Origin: Qipengyuania gaetbuli
GTDB lineage: Bacteria; Pseudomonadota; Alphaproteobacteria; Sphingomonadales; Sphingomonadaceae
DNA: 64,000 bases
Assembly (NCBI RefSeq): GCF_020524765.1
Contig: NZ_JAIVLR010000001.1
Location: forward strand, 620,001 to 684,000
Direction: 5' to 3'
In this document: one piece after another, positions 27,541 to 34,903 of the stretch
Numbering within the stretch: position 1 is the first letter of the stretch
Layout of the letters: each line of letters begins with the position of its first letter
Position numbers and translations under genes: made by a program
The notes under the pieces: model-generated
Database searches by the model: none
Told to the model about the DNA's origin: nothing
What the model saw: only the letters and a program-made list of their open reading frames with translations

Positions 27541-28659
27541 TTACTGGACGACGCCGATCACATCGGGGTTGCCGTCCGGATCGCCGTTGACGCGGCCGCC
27601 GTTGCCGACAGCGCCCTGCAGCAGGATGCCGGCGAGGTGCGGCGTCGCCATCGAGGTGCCGCTGATGGTGTTGTAGCCGCTGCCGGTCCAGGTCGACTTG
27701 ATCGACGAACCCGGCTCCGCATAGTCGACCGGCGGGTTGCCGTAGTTCGAGAAGCTCGACCAGTTGTCACCGATCGCGAAGGACGAGACGGTGTAGACGT
27801 TCGGGCCGTTGGCACGGGCCGGCGAGTGGTTGTTCGCATCGTCACGCTCGTTACCCGCTGCCAGGGCAAAGCGGACACCGCCGGCGGCGGCTGCGATAAC
27901 GGCATTGTCGAGCGTGGTGCTGACACCGCCGCCAAGGCTCATGTTGGCAACGTCGCCCGGACGGCCAAACTGCGCCACGTAGTCGATGCCGGCGACAACG
28001 CCCGAGGTCGAGCCCGAGCCGCGACGGTCGAGCACGCGGACCGAAACGACCGGTGCACCCGGTGCGACGCCGATGACGCCGTAAGCATTGTCGATGGCTG
28101 CGATCGTGCCGGCGACATGCGTGCCGTGGCCGTTCTCGTCATTGGCATCGCCGCGCGAGAGGAAGCTGGCCGAACGCGCGACGTCGACGTTGAGATCGGG
28201 ATGGTCGAGCTGGATGCCGCTATCGATGACCCATGCGGTGGCGAAAGTGCCGGCACCGCCGCCGTTGACGCGGGCGATGCCCCAGGGCGTTTCCTGCGCA
28301 GGCTGCGAACCGCCGCCGCCGCCGGGCTTGCCGCGACCCTGGACGCCGATGGCCGTGACGACCTGGTCCTGCTCGCAATAGGCGATGTTGGCATTCTTGC
28401 GCTGCATGTTCTCGACAGCCTGCGGAGCTGCGTTCACGGCAAAACCCTTCACCGCGACCGAATAGACGTGCTTGACCTGGGCACCTTCGGCCTGGGCGGC
28501 ACGCATGGCTTCGGCCTTCGCATTGCCGCGCGAGACGGTCTTGTCGAAGACGCAGATGTAGCTGTTGGCGATCTTGTCGCCGGCCTGCTGGGCCTGAGCC
28601 GGGGCAGCGAGCGCCAGCATGGGAAGAGCCGCGAGAGCGGCCAGAGTCTTGGCTTTCAT
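27541..28659 (-). CDS. secreted S8 family serine protease (subtilase)
   Basis: A 372-aa exported subtilisin-like protease. The signal peptide is MKAKTLAALAALPMLALAAP with cleavage near AQA-Q. An inhibitor-I9-like propeptide follows (residues 30-100, with SYICVFDKTVS), then a glycine linker (GRGKPGGGGG). The catalytic triad is D146 (AWVIDSGIQ), H178 (NGHGTHVAGT) and S336 (SGTSMATPHLAG), with oxyanion N270 (ALAAGNE). It is compact, resembling the proteinase K/aqualysin group, without C-terminal domain. The ATG at 28659 follows GGAGGG, which fixes the start. Confidence 0.95.
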   Translation of the reverse strand: MKAKTLAALAALPMLALAAPAQAQQAGDKIANSYICVFDKTVSRGNAKAEAMRAAQAEGAQVKHVYSVAVKGFAVNAAPQAVENMQRKNANIAYCEQDQVVTAIGVQGRGKPGGGGGSQPAQETPWGIARVNGGGAGTFATAWVIDSGIQLDHPDLNVDVARSASFLSRGDANDENGHGTHVAGTIAAIDNAYGVIGVAPGAPVVSVRVLDRRGSGSTSGVVAGIDYVAQFGRPGDVANMSLGGGVSTTLDNAVIAAAAGGVRFALAAGNERDDANNHSPARANGPNVYTVSSFAIGDNWSSFSNYGNPPVDYAEPGSSIKSTWTGSGYNTISGTSMATPHLAGILLQGAVGNGGRVNGDPDGNPDVIGVVQ

Positions 28660-28789
28660 GTAGTCCCTCCGAAATTCAGCAGCGCGCGACCCGCACTGAA
28701 CTGATGGGGAAGTTCTAACCGGCAATTTCGACCTGTCGAGTCGAGCGCTGGGCGAAAACAAGACTAATTTTCAATTAAATATACATCTG

Positions 28790-28806
28790 TTGTGAATTTA
28801 TCACAA
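28790..28806. promoter_or_regulatory. palindrome in the A/T-rich leader of the subtilase gene
   Basis: TTGTGA, 5 bases, TCACAA: an inverted repeat inside the most A/T-rich stretch of the window (about 28760-28890), 130 bases before the protease start. It resembles a CRP-type half-site pair, but the spacer is 5 rather than 6. It is a likely operator for an unidentified regulator. Confidence 0.4.
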
Positions 28807-28897
28807 TTCAAGAATTTTTTACTCGCGCAGAAAACAGGCCGAGAACTAATGCTCAAAGCCTTGCAAGTAAAAAGCAATAGTAATTGATAACGTTCTC

Positions 28898-30481
28898 TTA
28901 TTCGGGCTGCAATTCTCCGGGCAATTCCGTCTCATCTTCATTCGGTGGTCGGTTTTCGAACCGGCGATGCCGAACGATGCGCGGAGTTATGACGATGTAG
29001 AGTTCGGTGGTCGTGCTGGTCGACCTTTCGGTGCGGAACACATTGCCGATCAGCGGGATGTCGCCGAGCAGCGGGATCTTCGACTTGGTGGTCAGCACGT
29101 TTTCCTGCGTCAGCCCGCCGATCACGAAGGTTTCCCCGTCGCGCACCGAGGCGCTGGTTTCCGCCTCGCGCTGGCTGATGGTGGGATAGCCCTGACTGAA
29201 GCCCGTCACGCTGGAGACGACGCCGTATATCTTGGAGGTGATGTAACCGTCCGTGCTGACCCGCGGTGCGATCTGCAGGGTCACGCCGACATTCACGTAC
29301 TGGACCTGCTGCGACACGCCGTTGACGCCCGACAGCTGGATCGAGGTCAGGATCGGCAAGGCGTCGCCGGTGATGATCTTCGCCGTCGACCCGCTCTGAG
29401 CCGCAATCCGCGGGCGCGAAACGATCCGCCCCTCCCCTTTCTGGATCTGGGCATAAATGGCGGCCTGGATCTGGCCCGACGGCAGGATGTCTTCCGGATC
29501 GACCCCGAAAGGCAGGAAGCCGCCGGTCGCGATATTGCCGACCGCGATCTGGCCGTTCGAGTTGGTGAAATCGATGCCGAGGTTGCGCGCGCCGGTTTCG
29601 GTCAGTTCAACGAATTGTGTTTCGAGAATGACGCTGTCGACGGGCACGTCGATCAGCTCGATCTGGCGCTTCACCCGCTCGATCCGCTCGGGCGTGCCGG
29701 TGATCCAGATCGCGTTGAGACGGCGATCGACCGCAAGCCCGCTGCCGACGTTCTGGCCCAGCGGCTTGGCCTCCTGCTCGACCGGACGGCTCTGCCCGAT
29801 ATAGGAGTTGCTCTGGGTGGCACCGGGCGACCCGAAGCCGGGTTCGCGGCGGATAAACACGTCATTGGGAGCGATTTCTGCGCCTTCGGCCAGGAGCCCG
29901 ACGATTTCCGAGACGTCGGCGTACTTCAGGAACACCAGTTCGTAGGAATCGCCCGGCTGGTAACTGTCGACCGGCCCGCGCTGCAGTTCCTGCTGGGGCA
30001 CAACGTCCTCGCCTTCGGAGCCGATGGGACGCGTCCCGATCGTCTCTTCATTGCTGACCTGTTCCACGCGGACCTGCACGGCGAGGTTGCCCATCTGCTC
30101 CGCGCGAATACGCGCGGGACGCGCGGTGTCGAACCGCATCACGAGGCTGCTTCCCTCGGTCACGAACTGGATCGAGCGTACGAGGCCGCGGTAGCTCTGG
30201 CGATTGGGCACGCGCCCCACCTTGAGCGTCGTTGCCATGACGAGTTCGGGACGGGTGGGGTTTTCATCGAGTGTCGCGATACGCGGCTCGGCAGGGGAAA
30301 AGCGCAGGAGAAAATCCGAACCGCCCGCGTCTTCCGAGACCAGGCGAACCTCTTCCAGCACCGAGGGCACCACCTGCGCGTGCAGCGGCGCGCCGACGAG
30401 CGCCGCAAATGCAGAAGCTGCCATCAGGCAATAAACAAGTAGGGTATGGCGCCCTGCGACCCGGGCCCTCACCAGTGCCAT
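28898..30481 (-). CDS. orphan secretin (type II/III secretion family outer-membrane pore)
   Basis: A 527-aa outer-membrane secretin. It has a signal peptide (cleavage near LHA-Q, residue 35), an N-terminal AMIN/PilQ-like beta region (residues 40-140), one secretin_N module (YELVFLKYADVSEIVGLLAEG through LNAIWITGTPERIERVKRQI) and the C-terminal secretin core. The core includes VILETQFVELTETGARNLGID, GRIVSRPRIAAQSG, FVIGGLTQEN and the signature KIPLLGDIPLIGNVFR. The short N-terminus suits PilQ/CpaC-like rather than GspD pores. No pilus or T2SS gene is adjacent. The neighbours are a secreted protease, a secreted zincin and the Psp operon. Confidence 0.9.
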   Translation of the reverse strand: MALVRARVAGRHTLLVYCLMAASAFAALVGAPLHAQVVPSVLEEVRLVSEDAGGSDFLLRFSPAEPRIATLDENPTRPELVMATTLKVGRVPNRQSYRGLVRSIQFVTEGSSLVMRFDTARPARIRAEQMGNLAVQVRVEQVSNEETIGTRPIGSEGEDVVPQQELQRGPVDSYQPGDSYELVFLKYADVSEIVGLLAEGAEIAPNDVFIRREPGFGSPGATQSNSYIGQSRPVEQEAKPLGQNVGSGLAVDRRLNAIWITGTPERIERVKRQIELIDVPVDSVILETQFVELTETGARNLGIDFTNSNGQIAVGNIATGGFLPFGVDPEDILPSGQIQAAIYAQIQKGEGRIVSRPRIAAQSGSTAKIITGDALPILTSIQLSGVNGVSQQVQYVNVGVTLQIAPRVSTDGYITSKIYGVVSSVTGFSQGYPTISQREAETSASVRDGETFVIGGLTQENVLTTKSKIPLLGDIPLIGNVFRTERSTSTTTELYIVITPRIVRHRRFENRPPNEDETELPGELQPE

Positions 30482-30621
30482 CGATTACGTATTCCCAGTC
30501 CCAGCCCCCTGCATACCGCACTCCTTACGCACGGCAACACTCTCGGGAAGAAATCCCCCGTGTCGTGGCAAGATTACGACAGTCCGACAATCGGTTGGCG
30601 ACGATTTCTTGCACCTGAACC

Positions 30622-30666
30622 AAAAAGAGACTGCCCCGCCCCGGCATCGACCGGGACAGGGCAGTC
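30622..30666 (-). terminator. terminator after the zincin-like gene
   Basis: A long stem (30629-30644 with 30651-30666, 14 of 16 pairs) followed on the minus strand by TCTTTTTGG, 20 bases past the stop codon. Confidence 0.88.
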
Positions 30667-30688
30667 ACTTGGACCCGGCGCGACCTTC

Positions 30689-31537
30689 TCAATGGCCGTG
30701 GTCATGTTCGCCCTCGTCGGGCGCCCAGGTGACATGGGTGACGAATTTCATGCCGTTGCTTTCCTTCACGAAGACATGCGGCTTGTCGTTGGGCAGATAG
30801 GCCACGGGGCGTCCCCAGTTGGTCGGTGTGTTGCCGACATCGGGGAGGCTCATGCGGGTGTTCTTGCCCTTGCCGCCGCCCTTTCCGCCGCCGCCCTTGC
30901 CGCCGCCTTTGCCTCCGCCGCCGCCGCCGGTGTCACCCCCGCCACCGGTCGAACCGGTGTAGATGGCCACCAACTGCTCGTAATCGTGGAAGTCGGGATG
31001 TTCGTTATCCTGCGGCCAGCTGGTGTATTCCATGCAGGACGTCGTCTCGTCGGTGCTGAAATTCTCGTTCTGGTGGCCAAGGCCGTAGTCGTGGCCGATT
31101 TCCTGGCAGGTGACGAGCTGGCGCCAGCTATAGGTGTCGTAGGCTTCGCGGTTGAAGTAATTGTCGTTCAGCTTGGTCGTGCCGGCAACGATCTTGCCGC
31201 CCGACAGCGCTATGCTCGCAAGGCCGAGCCAGCCGTTCGCCCCGTAGTCGGCATTGCAGACCTGGATGGTGTTGGTCGTCATCGCGCAGGACGAGTTGTT
31301 GCCGTATTCCAGCGGAGCCTCGATCACTTCCGAGGCATTCCAGTCACCAACGGCTTCTTGGACGTAGGAGCGCCACTGGGCGCTGGTGTTGTCGACTACC
31401 GCCACGCTCACTGCGGTGCCGTCGAAGTTCCACGCATAGGTACTCCAGGCGTGATGCGCCGAAGCGCCGGTGGCTGCCAGTGTGGCACAGCCGAGTGCGG
31501 TGATCGTGCCGAAACGGCGCAGGCGAGTTGTGGTCAT
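30689..31537 (-). CDS. secreted zincin-like protein with QExxH motif and Gly/Lys linker
   Basis: A 282-aa exported protein (signal peptide ending GASA, residue 27). The metalloprotease-like site is CQEIGHDYGLGHQ (145-155): it matches HExxHxxGxxH except that the first histidine is glutamine. A Met-turn-like SCMEYTS follows at about 167-173, supporting a metzincin-type fold. After it comes a pure Gly/Lys linker (197-225, GGGK units) and a 55-residue C-terminal domain ending in a His/Asp-rich EHDHGH that could bind metal. The start at 31537 follows GGGGGGAC. I infer a degenerate or altered metalloprotease. Confidence 0.75.
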   Translation of the reverse strand: MTTTRLRRFGTITALGCATLAATGASAHHAWSTYAWNFDGTAVSVAVVDNTSAQWRSYVQEAVGDWNASEVIEAPLEYGNNSSCAMTTNTIQVCNADYGANGWLGLASIALSGGKIVAGTTKLNDNYFNREAYDTYSWRQLVTCQEIGHDYGLGHQNENFSTDETTSCMEYTSWPQDNEHPDFHDYEQLVAIYTGSTGGGGDTGGGGGGKGGGKGGGGKGGGKGKNTRMSLPDVGNTPTNWGRPVAYLPNDKPHVFVKESNGMKFVTHVTWAPDEGEHDHGH

Positions 31538-31663
31538 GGTGTCCCCCCGATGCATTTGCGTTCGAGCGGGGAGAATGAGCGCCAACGGCTAACCGCGGCA
31601 TAAGGGGGATGGCTGAGAAAGAAGCCTAACGAAACGGGGCCCGGCGGTAACCCTCCTGCGGTT

Positions 31664-32692
31664 TTAGCCCTGCTCTTCCATCAGGCCGTGCTTCTTGATG
31701 GCATGGCGCAGCTGGTCGTAGCTGAGACCGAGGGCTTTCGCCGTCTGGCGCTGGTTCCATCGATGCTTGCCCAGCGCATGCTCGAGGATCAGGCGCTCGT
31801 GCGCATCGACCGCGGAACGCAAATCGTCGACATTGTCGAGCTCCGCAGCAGGCTCTGCGAGAGGAGCCGCAGGCGCGGCATCGGTGCGCGGCTTGACCGG
31901 AGTGGGCGAGAGTGGTTTCCACGGGCTGTCGAACGGGTCGAACTGGACGTGGCCGATCGGGTTGCTCCAGTCGTCCCAGCGATAGACCGCGCGTTCCACC
32001 ACATTGCGTAGTTCACGCACATTGCCCGGCCAGGGATAGTTTTCGAGCTGTTCGCGCACGTGCTCGCTGAAGCCCGGCCAGGCTTCCCAGCCGAGTTCGG
32101 CACCCATGCGGCGCCCGAAATAGTCGGCCAGCACACCGATATCCCCTTCGCGTACGCGCAGGGGCGGAAGAGTGATGACCTCGAAACTGAGCCGGTCGAG
32201 CAGGTCGGCACGAAACTCGCCGCGCTCGGCCTTGGCGGGCAGGTCTTCGTTGGTGGCGGCGACAATGCGCACGTCGACGCGGATCGGCCGCGACGAACCG
32301 ATGCGCGTCACCTCGCCATATTCCACGGCGCGCAGCAGGCGTTCTTGTGCGCCCATCGAAAGCGTGCCCAGTTCGTCGAGGAACAGCGTGCCTTTGTCGG
32401 CTTCCTCGAACCTGCCCGCGCGCGATCTGGTAGCGCCGGTGAACGCCCCAGCCTCGTGACCGAACAGTTCGGATTCGATCAGGGTCTCGGGCAGCGCGGC
32501 GCAGTTCATGGTGACGAGCGGTTCGTCCCAGCGTGTGGACAGGCGATGGAGGCGTTCGGCGATGAGTTCCTTGCCCGTACCGCGTTCGCCGATGACCAGC
32601 ACCGGACGCCGCATCGGGGCAGCACGGCTGGTCCGCTCGACCGCATCGAGGAAGGCGCCGGACTGGCCGATGAACTGGTTTTCCCGCTCCAT
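31664..32692 (-). CDS. pspF: phage shock protein operon activator PspF
   Basis: A sigma-54 enhancer-binding activator (342 aa) lacking a receiver domain, which is typical of PspF. The AAA+ domain shows Walker A GERGTGKE (35-42), the sigma-54-contacting GAFTGA (82-87), Walker B GTLFLDELG (101-109) and the NYPWPGNVRELRNVVERA segment. The C-terminal Fis-type HTH is NQRQTAKALGLSYDQLRHAIKK. In enterobacteria PspA binds PspF directly and inhibits it. The gene is divergent from the psp operon. The start at 32692 removes a spurious N-terminal extension into the promoter. Confidence 0.95.
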   Translation of the reverse strand: MERENQFIGQSGAFLDAVERTSRAAPMRRPVLVIGERGTGKELIAERLHRLSTRWDEPLVTMNCAALPETLIESELFGHEAGAFTGATRSRAGRFEEADKGTLFLDELGTLSMGAQERLLRAVEYGEVTRIGSSRPIRVDVRIVAATNEDLPAKAERGEFRADLLDRLSFEVITLPPLRVREGDIGVLADYFGRRMGAELGWEAWPGFSEHVREQLENYPWPGNVRELRNVVERAVYRWDDWSNPIGHVQFDPFDSPWKPLSPTPVKPRTDAAPAAPLAEPAAELDNVDDLRSAVDAHERLILEHALGKHRWNQRQTAKALGLSYDQLRHAIKKHGLMEEQG

Positions 32693-32721
32693 AGCCAATA
32701 GATAGTGAATTTCACCAAGGG

Positions 32722-32738
32722 TTGGCAACAGGCGCCAA
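32722..32738. promoter_or_regulatory. candidate PspF upstream activating site
   Basis: An inverted repeat TTGGC, 7 bases, GCCAA. It lies about 82-98 bases upstream of the transcription start predicted from the sigma-54 promoter, the distance expected for an enhancer-binding protein. It overlaps the pspF 5' leader, allowing autoregulation. Confidence 0.5.
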
Positions 32739-32793
32739 TATGTCGTTCGTCGAATAGCTACGGAAAGGACGGAAATCAGCGAAAAATCGAGTT

Positions 32794-32809
32794 TGGCACG
32801 GCCTTTGCT
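32794..32809 (+). promoter_or_regulatory. sigma-54 (RpoN) promoter of the psp operon
   Basis: TGGCAC, 5 bases, TTGCT: full match to the -24/-12 consensus, with GG and GC separated by exactly 10 bases. It is positioned 44 bases before the first small gene and downstream of pspF's divergent start. Start of transcription expected near 32820. Confidence 0.93.
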
Positions 32810-32852
32810 GAACACAGGACAACGAAGCAATCGATGTCCAGGGAGGACCACA

Positions 32853-33005
32853 ATGTACAGCCGCCAATTCTTCCGCAGCCAGCTCGGACAGGCCGCACTC
32901 GCCAGCATTGCTGCGATGACCGCCTTCGTCGTGCTGAGTTCGCAGATCGCGGTGACTGCATCCGTGGCGACCCTGGCGTCCTACGAACAGGTAGAAATCG
33001 CGTGA
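32853..33005 (+). CDS. 50-aa membrane peptide, first gene of the psp operon
   Basis: It begins MYSRQFFRSQLGQAALASIA after a good ribosome-binding site (GGGAGGA) about 33 bases from the predicted transcription start, and contains one hydrophobic segment (ALASIAAMTAFVVLSSQIAV). No family is recognised. Its TGA overlaps a GTG (GTGA) that opens an uninterrupted frame into pspA, suggesting coupling. Position immediately after the sigma-54 promoter implies it is induced with PspA. Confidence 0.7.
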   Translation: MYSRQFFRSQLGQAALASIAAMTAFVVLSSQIAVTASVATLASYEQVEIA

Positions 33006-33193
33006 CCGACAATTCACCCCTTGGGCCGGAGCGCACAACTCCCGACAGTCCCCGCGCTCCGGCCCGCCCCCGCCACCCCAATGGTGTCCGTCTCGCACGG
33101 ATCGACCGCGAGGCGCAGCGGGCACGCGAGTGGACCAATCCCGAAGCAGTGAATACGAAGATCAACGAGTTCTTTTCAACCGGAGCACCCTTG

Positions 33194-33886
33194 ATGGGCA
33201 TTTTCAGCCGAACCCGCGACATCATCGCCGCCAACTTCAACGACATGCTCGACAAGGCGGACGACCCCCAGAAGATGATCCGCATGATCATCCTCGAAAT
33301 GGAGGAAACCCTGGTCGAAGTTCGCGCCAGCGCCGCGCGCACCATCGCCGACCAGAAGGAGATGCATCGCCACACGGTCAAGCTGGACAGGCTCCAGGCC
33401 GACTGGGCCGAGAAGGCGCAGCTGGCCCTGTCGAAGGACCGCGAAGACCTCGCCCGTGCGGCGCTGGTGGAAAAGAAGAAGGCTGCGGACATGTCCGACC
33501 AGCTCAAGCAGGAAATCGCGGTGCTCGACGATGCACTGCGCGCCTACGAGCAGGACATCCAGAAGCTGCAGAACCGCCTGCGCGAGGCACGCAGCCGCCA
33601 GACCGCCATCGCGGCCCGCCTCGAAAGCGCCGAGAACCGCGTCAAGCTGCGCAGCCTGATGACTGAAGAACGCGTGGACGATGCGCTCAGCCGCTTCGAC
33701 CAGCTGGAACGCCGCGTCGACTATGCCGAAGGCCGCGCCGATGCGCTGTCGATCGCGGACAACAGCGGCAAGCCCAGCCTCGCCGACGAAATCGCCGCGC
33801 TGGAAGGCGCCGATGCGATCGACGACGAACTTGCAGAAATGAAAAAGGCGCTCGGCAAGGGCAGCGCCGACGAACAGGGGAACTAA
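33194..33886 (+). CDS. pspA: phage shock protein A (PspA/IM30/Vipp1 family)
   Basis: An ESCRT-III-like coiled-coil protein that coats damaged inner membrane and represses PspF (230 aa). The N-terminus MGIFSRTRDIIAANFNDMLD and then ADDPQKMIRMIILEMEETLV is the canonical amphipathic helix 1. Helical arrays follow, then RFDQLERRVDYAEGRADAL. The ATG at 33194 has GGAG 8 bases upstream. The frame is open for 64 more codons up to a GTG at 33002 that overlaps the 50-aa gene's stop, so a longer form of about 294 aa is possible; the canonical start is preferred. Confidence 0.95.
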   Translation: MGIFSRTRDIIAANFNDMLDKADDPQKMIRMIILEMEETLVEVRASAARTIADQKEMHRHTVKLDRLQADWAEKAQLALSKDREDLARAALVEKKKAADMSDQLKQEIAVLDDALRAYEQDIQKLQNRLREARSRQTAIAARLESAENRVKLRSLMTEERVDDALSRFDQLERRVDYAEGRADALSIADNSGKPSLADEIAALEGADAIDDELAEMKKALGKGSADEQGN

Positions 33887-33889
33887 GAC

Positions 33890-34192
33890 ATGGACTTCGA
33901 AGACATCCTGGCAATCATGGCGATCTTCGTCTTCCTGCCGTGGATCATCCTCCACTACGTAACCAAGTGGAAGACCGCGGCGACGATCACGACCGATGAC
34001 GAGGCCCTGCTCGAAGAGCTCTACAACCTCGCCAAGCGTCTCGATGATCGCATGGACACGGTCGAGCGCCTGGTCGCTTCCGACAACCCCGATTTCCGTC
34101 CCGCCCGCCTCGTCCACGACAGCGAAAAGGACAACCAGCAGCTGCGCGAACTCGAACAGCTGATCGCCGAAAAGAAAGGAGCATCGCAGTGA
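33890..34192 (+). CDS. pspB: phage shock protein B
   Basis: An inner-membrane partner of PspC (100 aa) that relieves PspA inhibition of PspF. One N-terminal membrane helix (ILAIMAIFVFLPWIILHYV) is followed by a coiled coil with the PspB-typical YNLAKRLDDRMDTVERLVAS and DNPDFRP. It is longer than the roughly 75-aa E. coli protein, with an extra helical tail (QQLRELEQLIAEKKGA). It overlaps pspC by 4 bases and follows pspA by 3 bases. Confidence 0.93.
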   Translation: MDFEDILAIMAIFVFLPWIILHYVTKWKTAATITTDDEALLEELYNLAKRLDDRMDTVERLVASDNPDFRPARLVHDSEKDNQQLRELEQLIAEKKGASQ

Positions 34193-34566
34193 ACTCGCCC
34201 CGCACCACTCTCTACAGGGACAAGCAGAACGCGAAGCTCATGGGCGTGTGTTCGGGCATCGCGGACTACACCGGCGTCAACGTCTTCTGGATCCGTCTCG
34301 GTTTCCTGGGCCTGACCTTCATGACCGGCGGCTCGACCATCCCGTTCTACTTCATTGCCGGCATCCTGCTGAACAAGAAGCCCCCGCACCTCTACTCCGA
34401 GCCTGCCGAGCAGCGCTACTGGCAGGGCGTGCGCCAGAACCCCAAGCGAACCGCTCGCGAAATCCGTGCCCGGATGAAGGACATCGATCGCCGCCTGGCC
34501 GACGTCGAAACCTTCTACGTCAGCAGCAACCCGCGCCTCAACGCGGAAATCGAACGCCTGCGCTGA
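34189..34566 (+). CDS. pspC: phage shock protein C with a PspB-like coiled tail
   Basis: A PspC-domain membrane protein (125 aa). RTTLYRDKQNAKLMGVCSGI, DYTGVNVFWIRLGFLGLTF and the second hydrophobic stretch STIPFYFIAGILL form the domain (residues 5-65). The C-terminal half is a charged helix ending RRLADVETFYVSSNPRLNAE then IERLR. The same layout (R-x-x-x-[LV]-E-x, about 8 residues, x-[EQ]-I-[ED]-x-L-R) ends most of the following small genes, suggesting a shared assembly surface. Confidence 0.93.
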   Translation: MNSPRTTLYRDKQNAKLMGVCSGIADYTGVNVFWIRLGFLGLTFMTGGSTIPFYFIAGILLNKKPPHLYSEPAEQRYWQGVRQNPKRTAREIRARMKDIDRRLADVETFYVSSNPRLNAEIERLR

Positions 34567-34594
34567 GCGCCTGGCTTAGGGGAGGGAGTTAGCA

Positions 34595-34903
34595 ATGGAA
34601 AACGTCGGGGTATTCATTCCCATCATCGCCCTGATGATCCCGATCGTCGCGATCTGGACCAAGCACCAGCAGAAGCTGGCCGAGATGAACATCCAGTCGA
34701 CCGCACAGGCCACGGCTGAACAGGCGGCCCAGTACGCCAGCAAGGTCCAGCAGCTCGAAGACCGCGTGAAGGTGCTCGAGCGGATCGTGACCGACAAGGG
34801 TTACGACGTCGCCACCCAGATCGAAGCGCTGCGTGACCAGCGCCGCGTCGATGAAACCGGCAGCGGCGTGCCGCTCGACATGACCAAGCGGGAGAACGTG
34901 TGA
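34595..34903 (+). CDS. PspB-like small membrane/coiled-coil protein, paralog 1
   Basis: 102 aa. An N-terminal membrane helix (VFIPIIALMIPIVAIW) is followed by a Gln/Ala-rich helix and a coiled coil with QQLEDRVKVLERIVTDKGY and QIEALRD, matching PspB's DDRMDTVERLVAS. The stop shares its last base with the next ATG (TGATG). It has a strong GGGGAGGGAG ribosome-binding site after a 28-base gap from pspC. A 28-base stretch around VLERIVTDK is identical at the DNA level to paralog 2 (34771-34798 versus 35118-35145). Function inferred: Psp membrane sensing or scaffolding. Confidence 0.75.
   Translation: MENVGVFIPIIALMIPIVAIWTKHQQKLAEMNIQSTAQATAEQAAQYASKVQQLEDRVKVLERIVTDKGYDVATQIEALRDQRRVDETGSGVPLDMTKRENV

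Noticed and set aside
28790..28806. Canonical CRP or FNR site
   Set aside because: The half-sites are TGTGA/TCACA but the spacer is 5 bases, not 6 (CRP), and the sequence does not match TTGAT-N4-ATCAA (FNR); kept only as a generic operator.
30889..30975. Repetitive GGC/AAG tract inside the zincin-like gene, considered as a repeat array
   Set aside because: It is an in-frame Gly/Lys linker, with no spacers or conserved repeat unit of CRISPR length.
32705..33193. pspA start at the far upstream end of its open frame
   Set aside because: It would cross the sigma-54 promoter and the 50-aa gene; only the GTG at 33002 and the ATG at 33194 are plausible, the latter with canonical sequence and ribosome-binding site.
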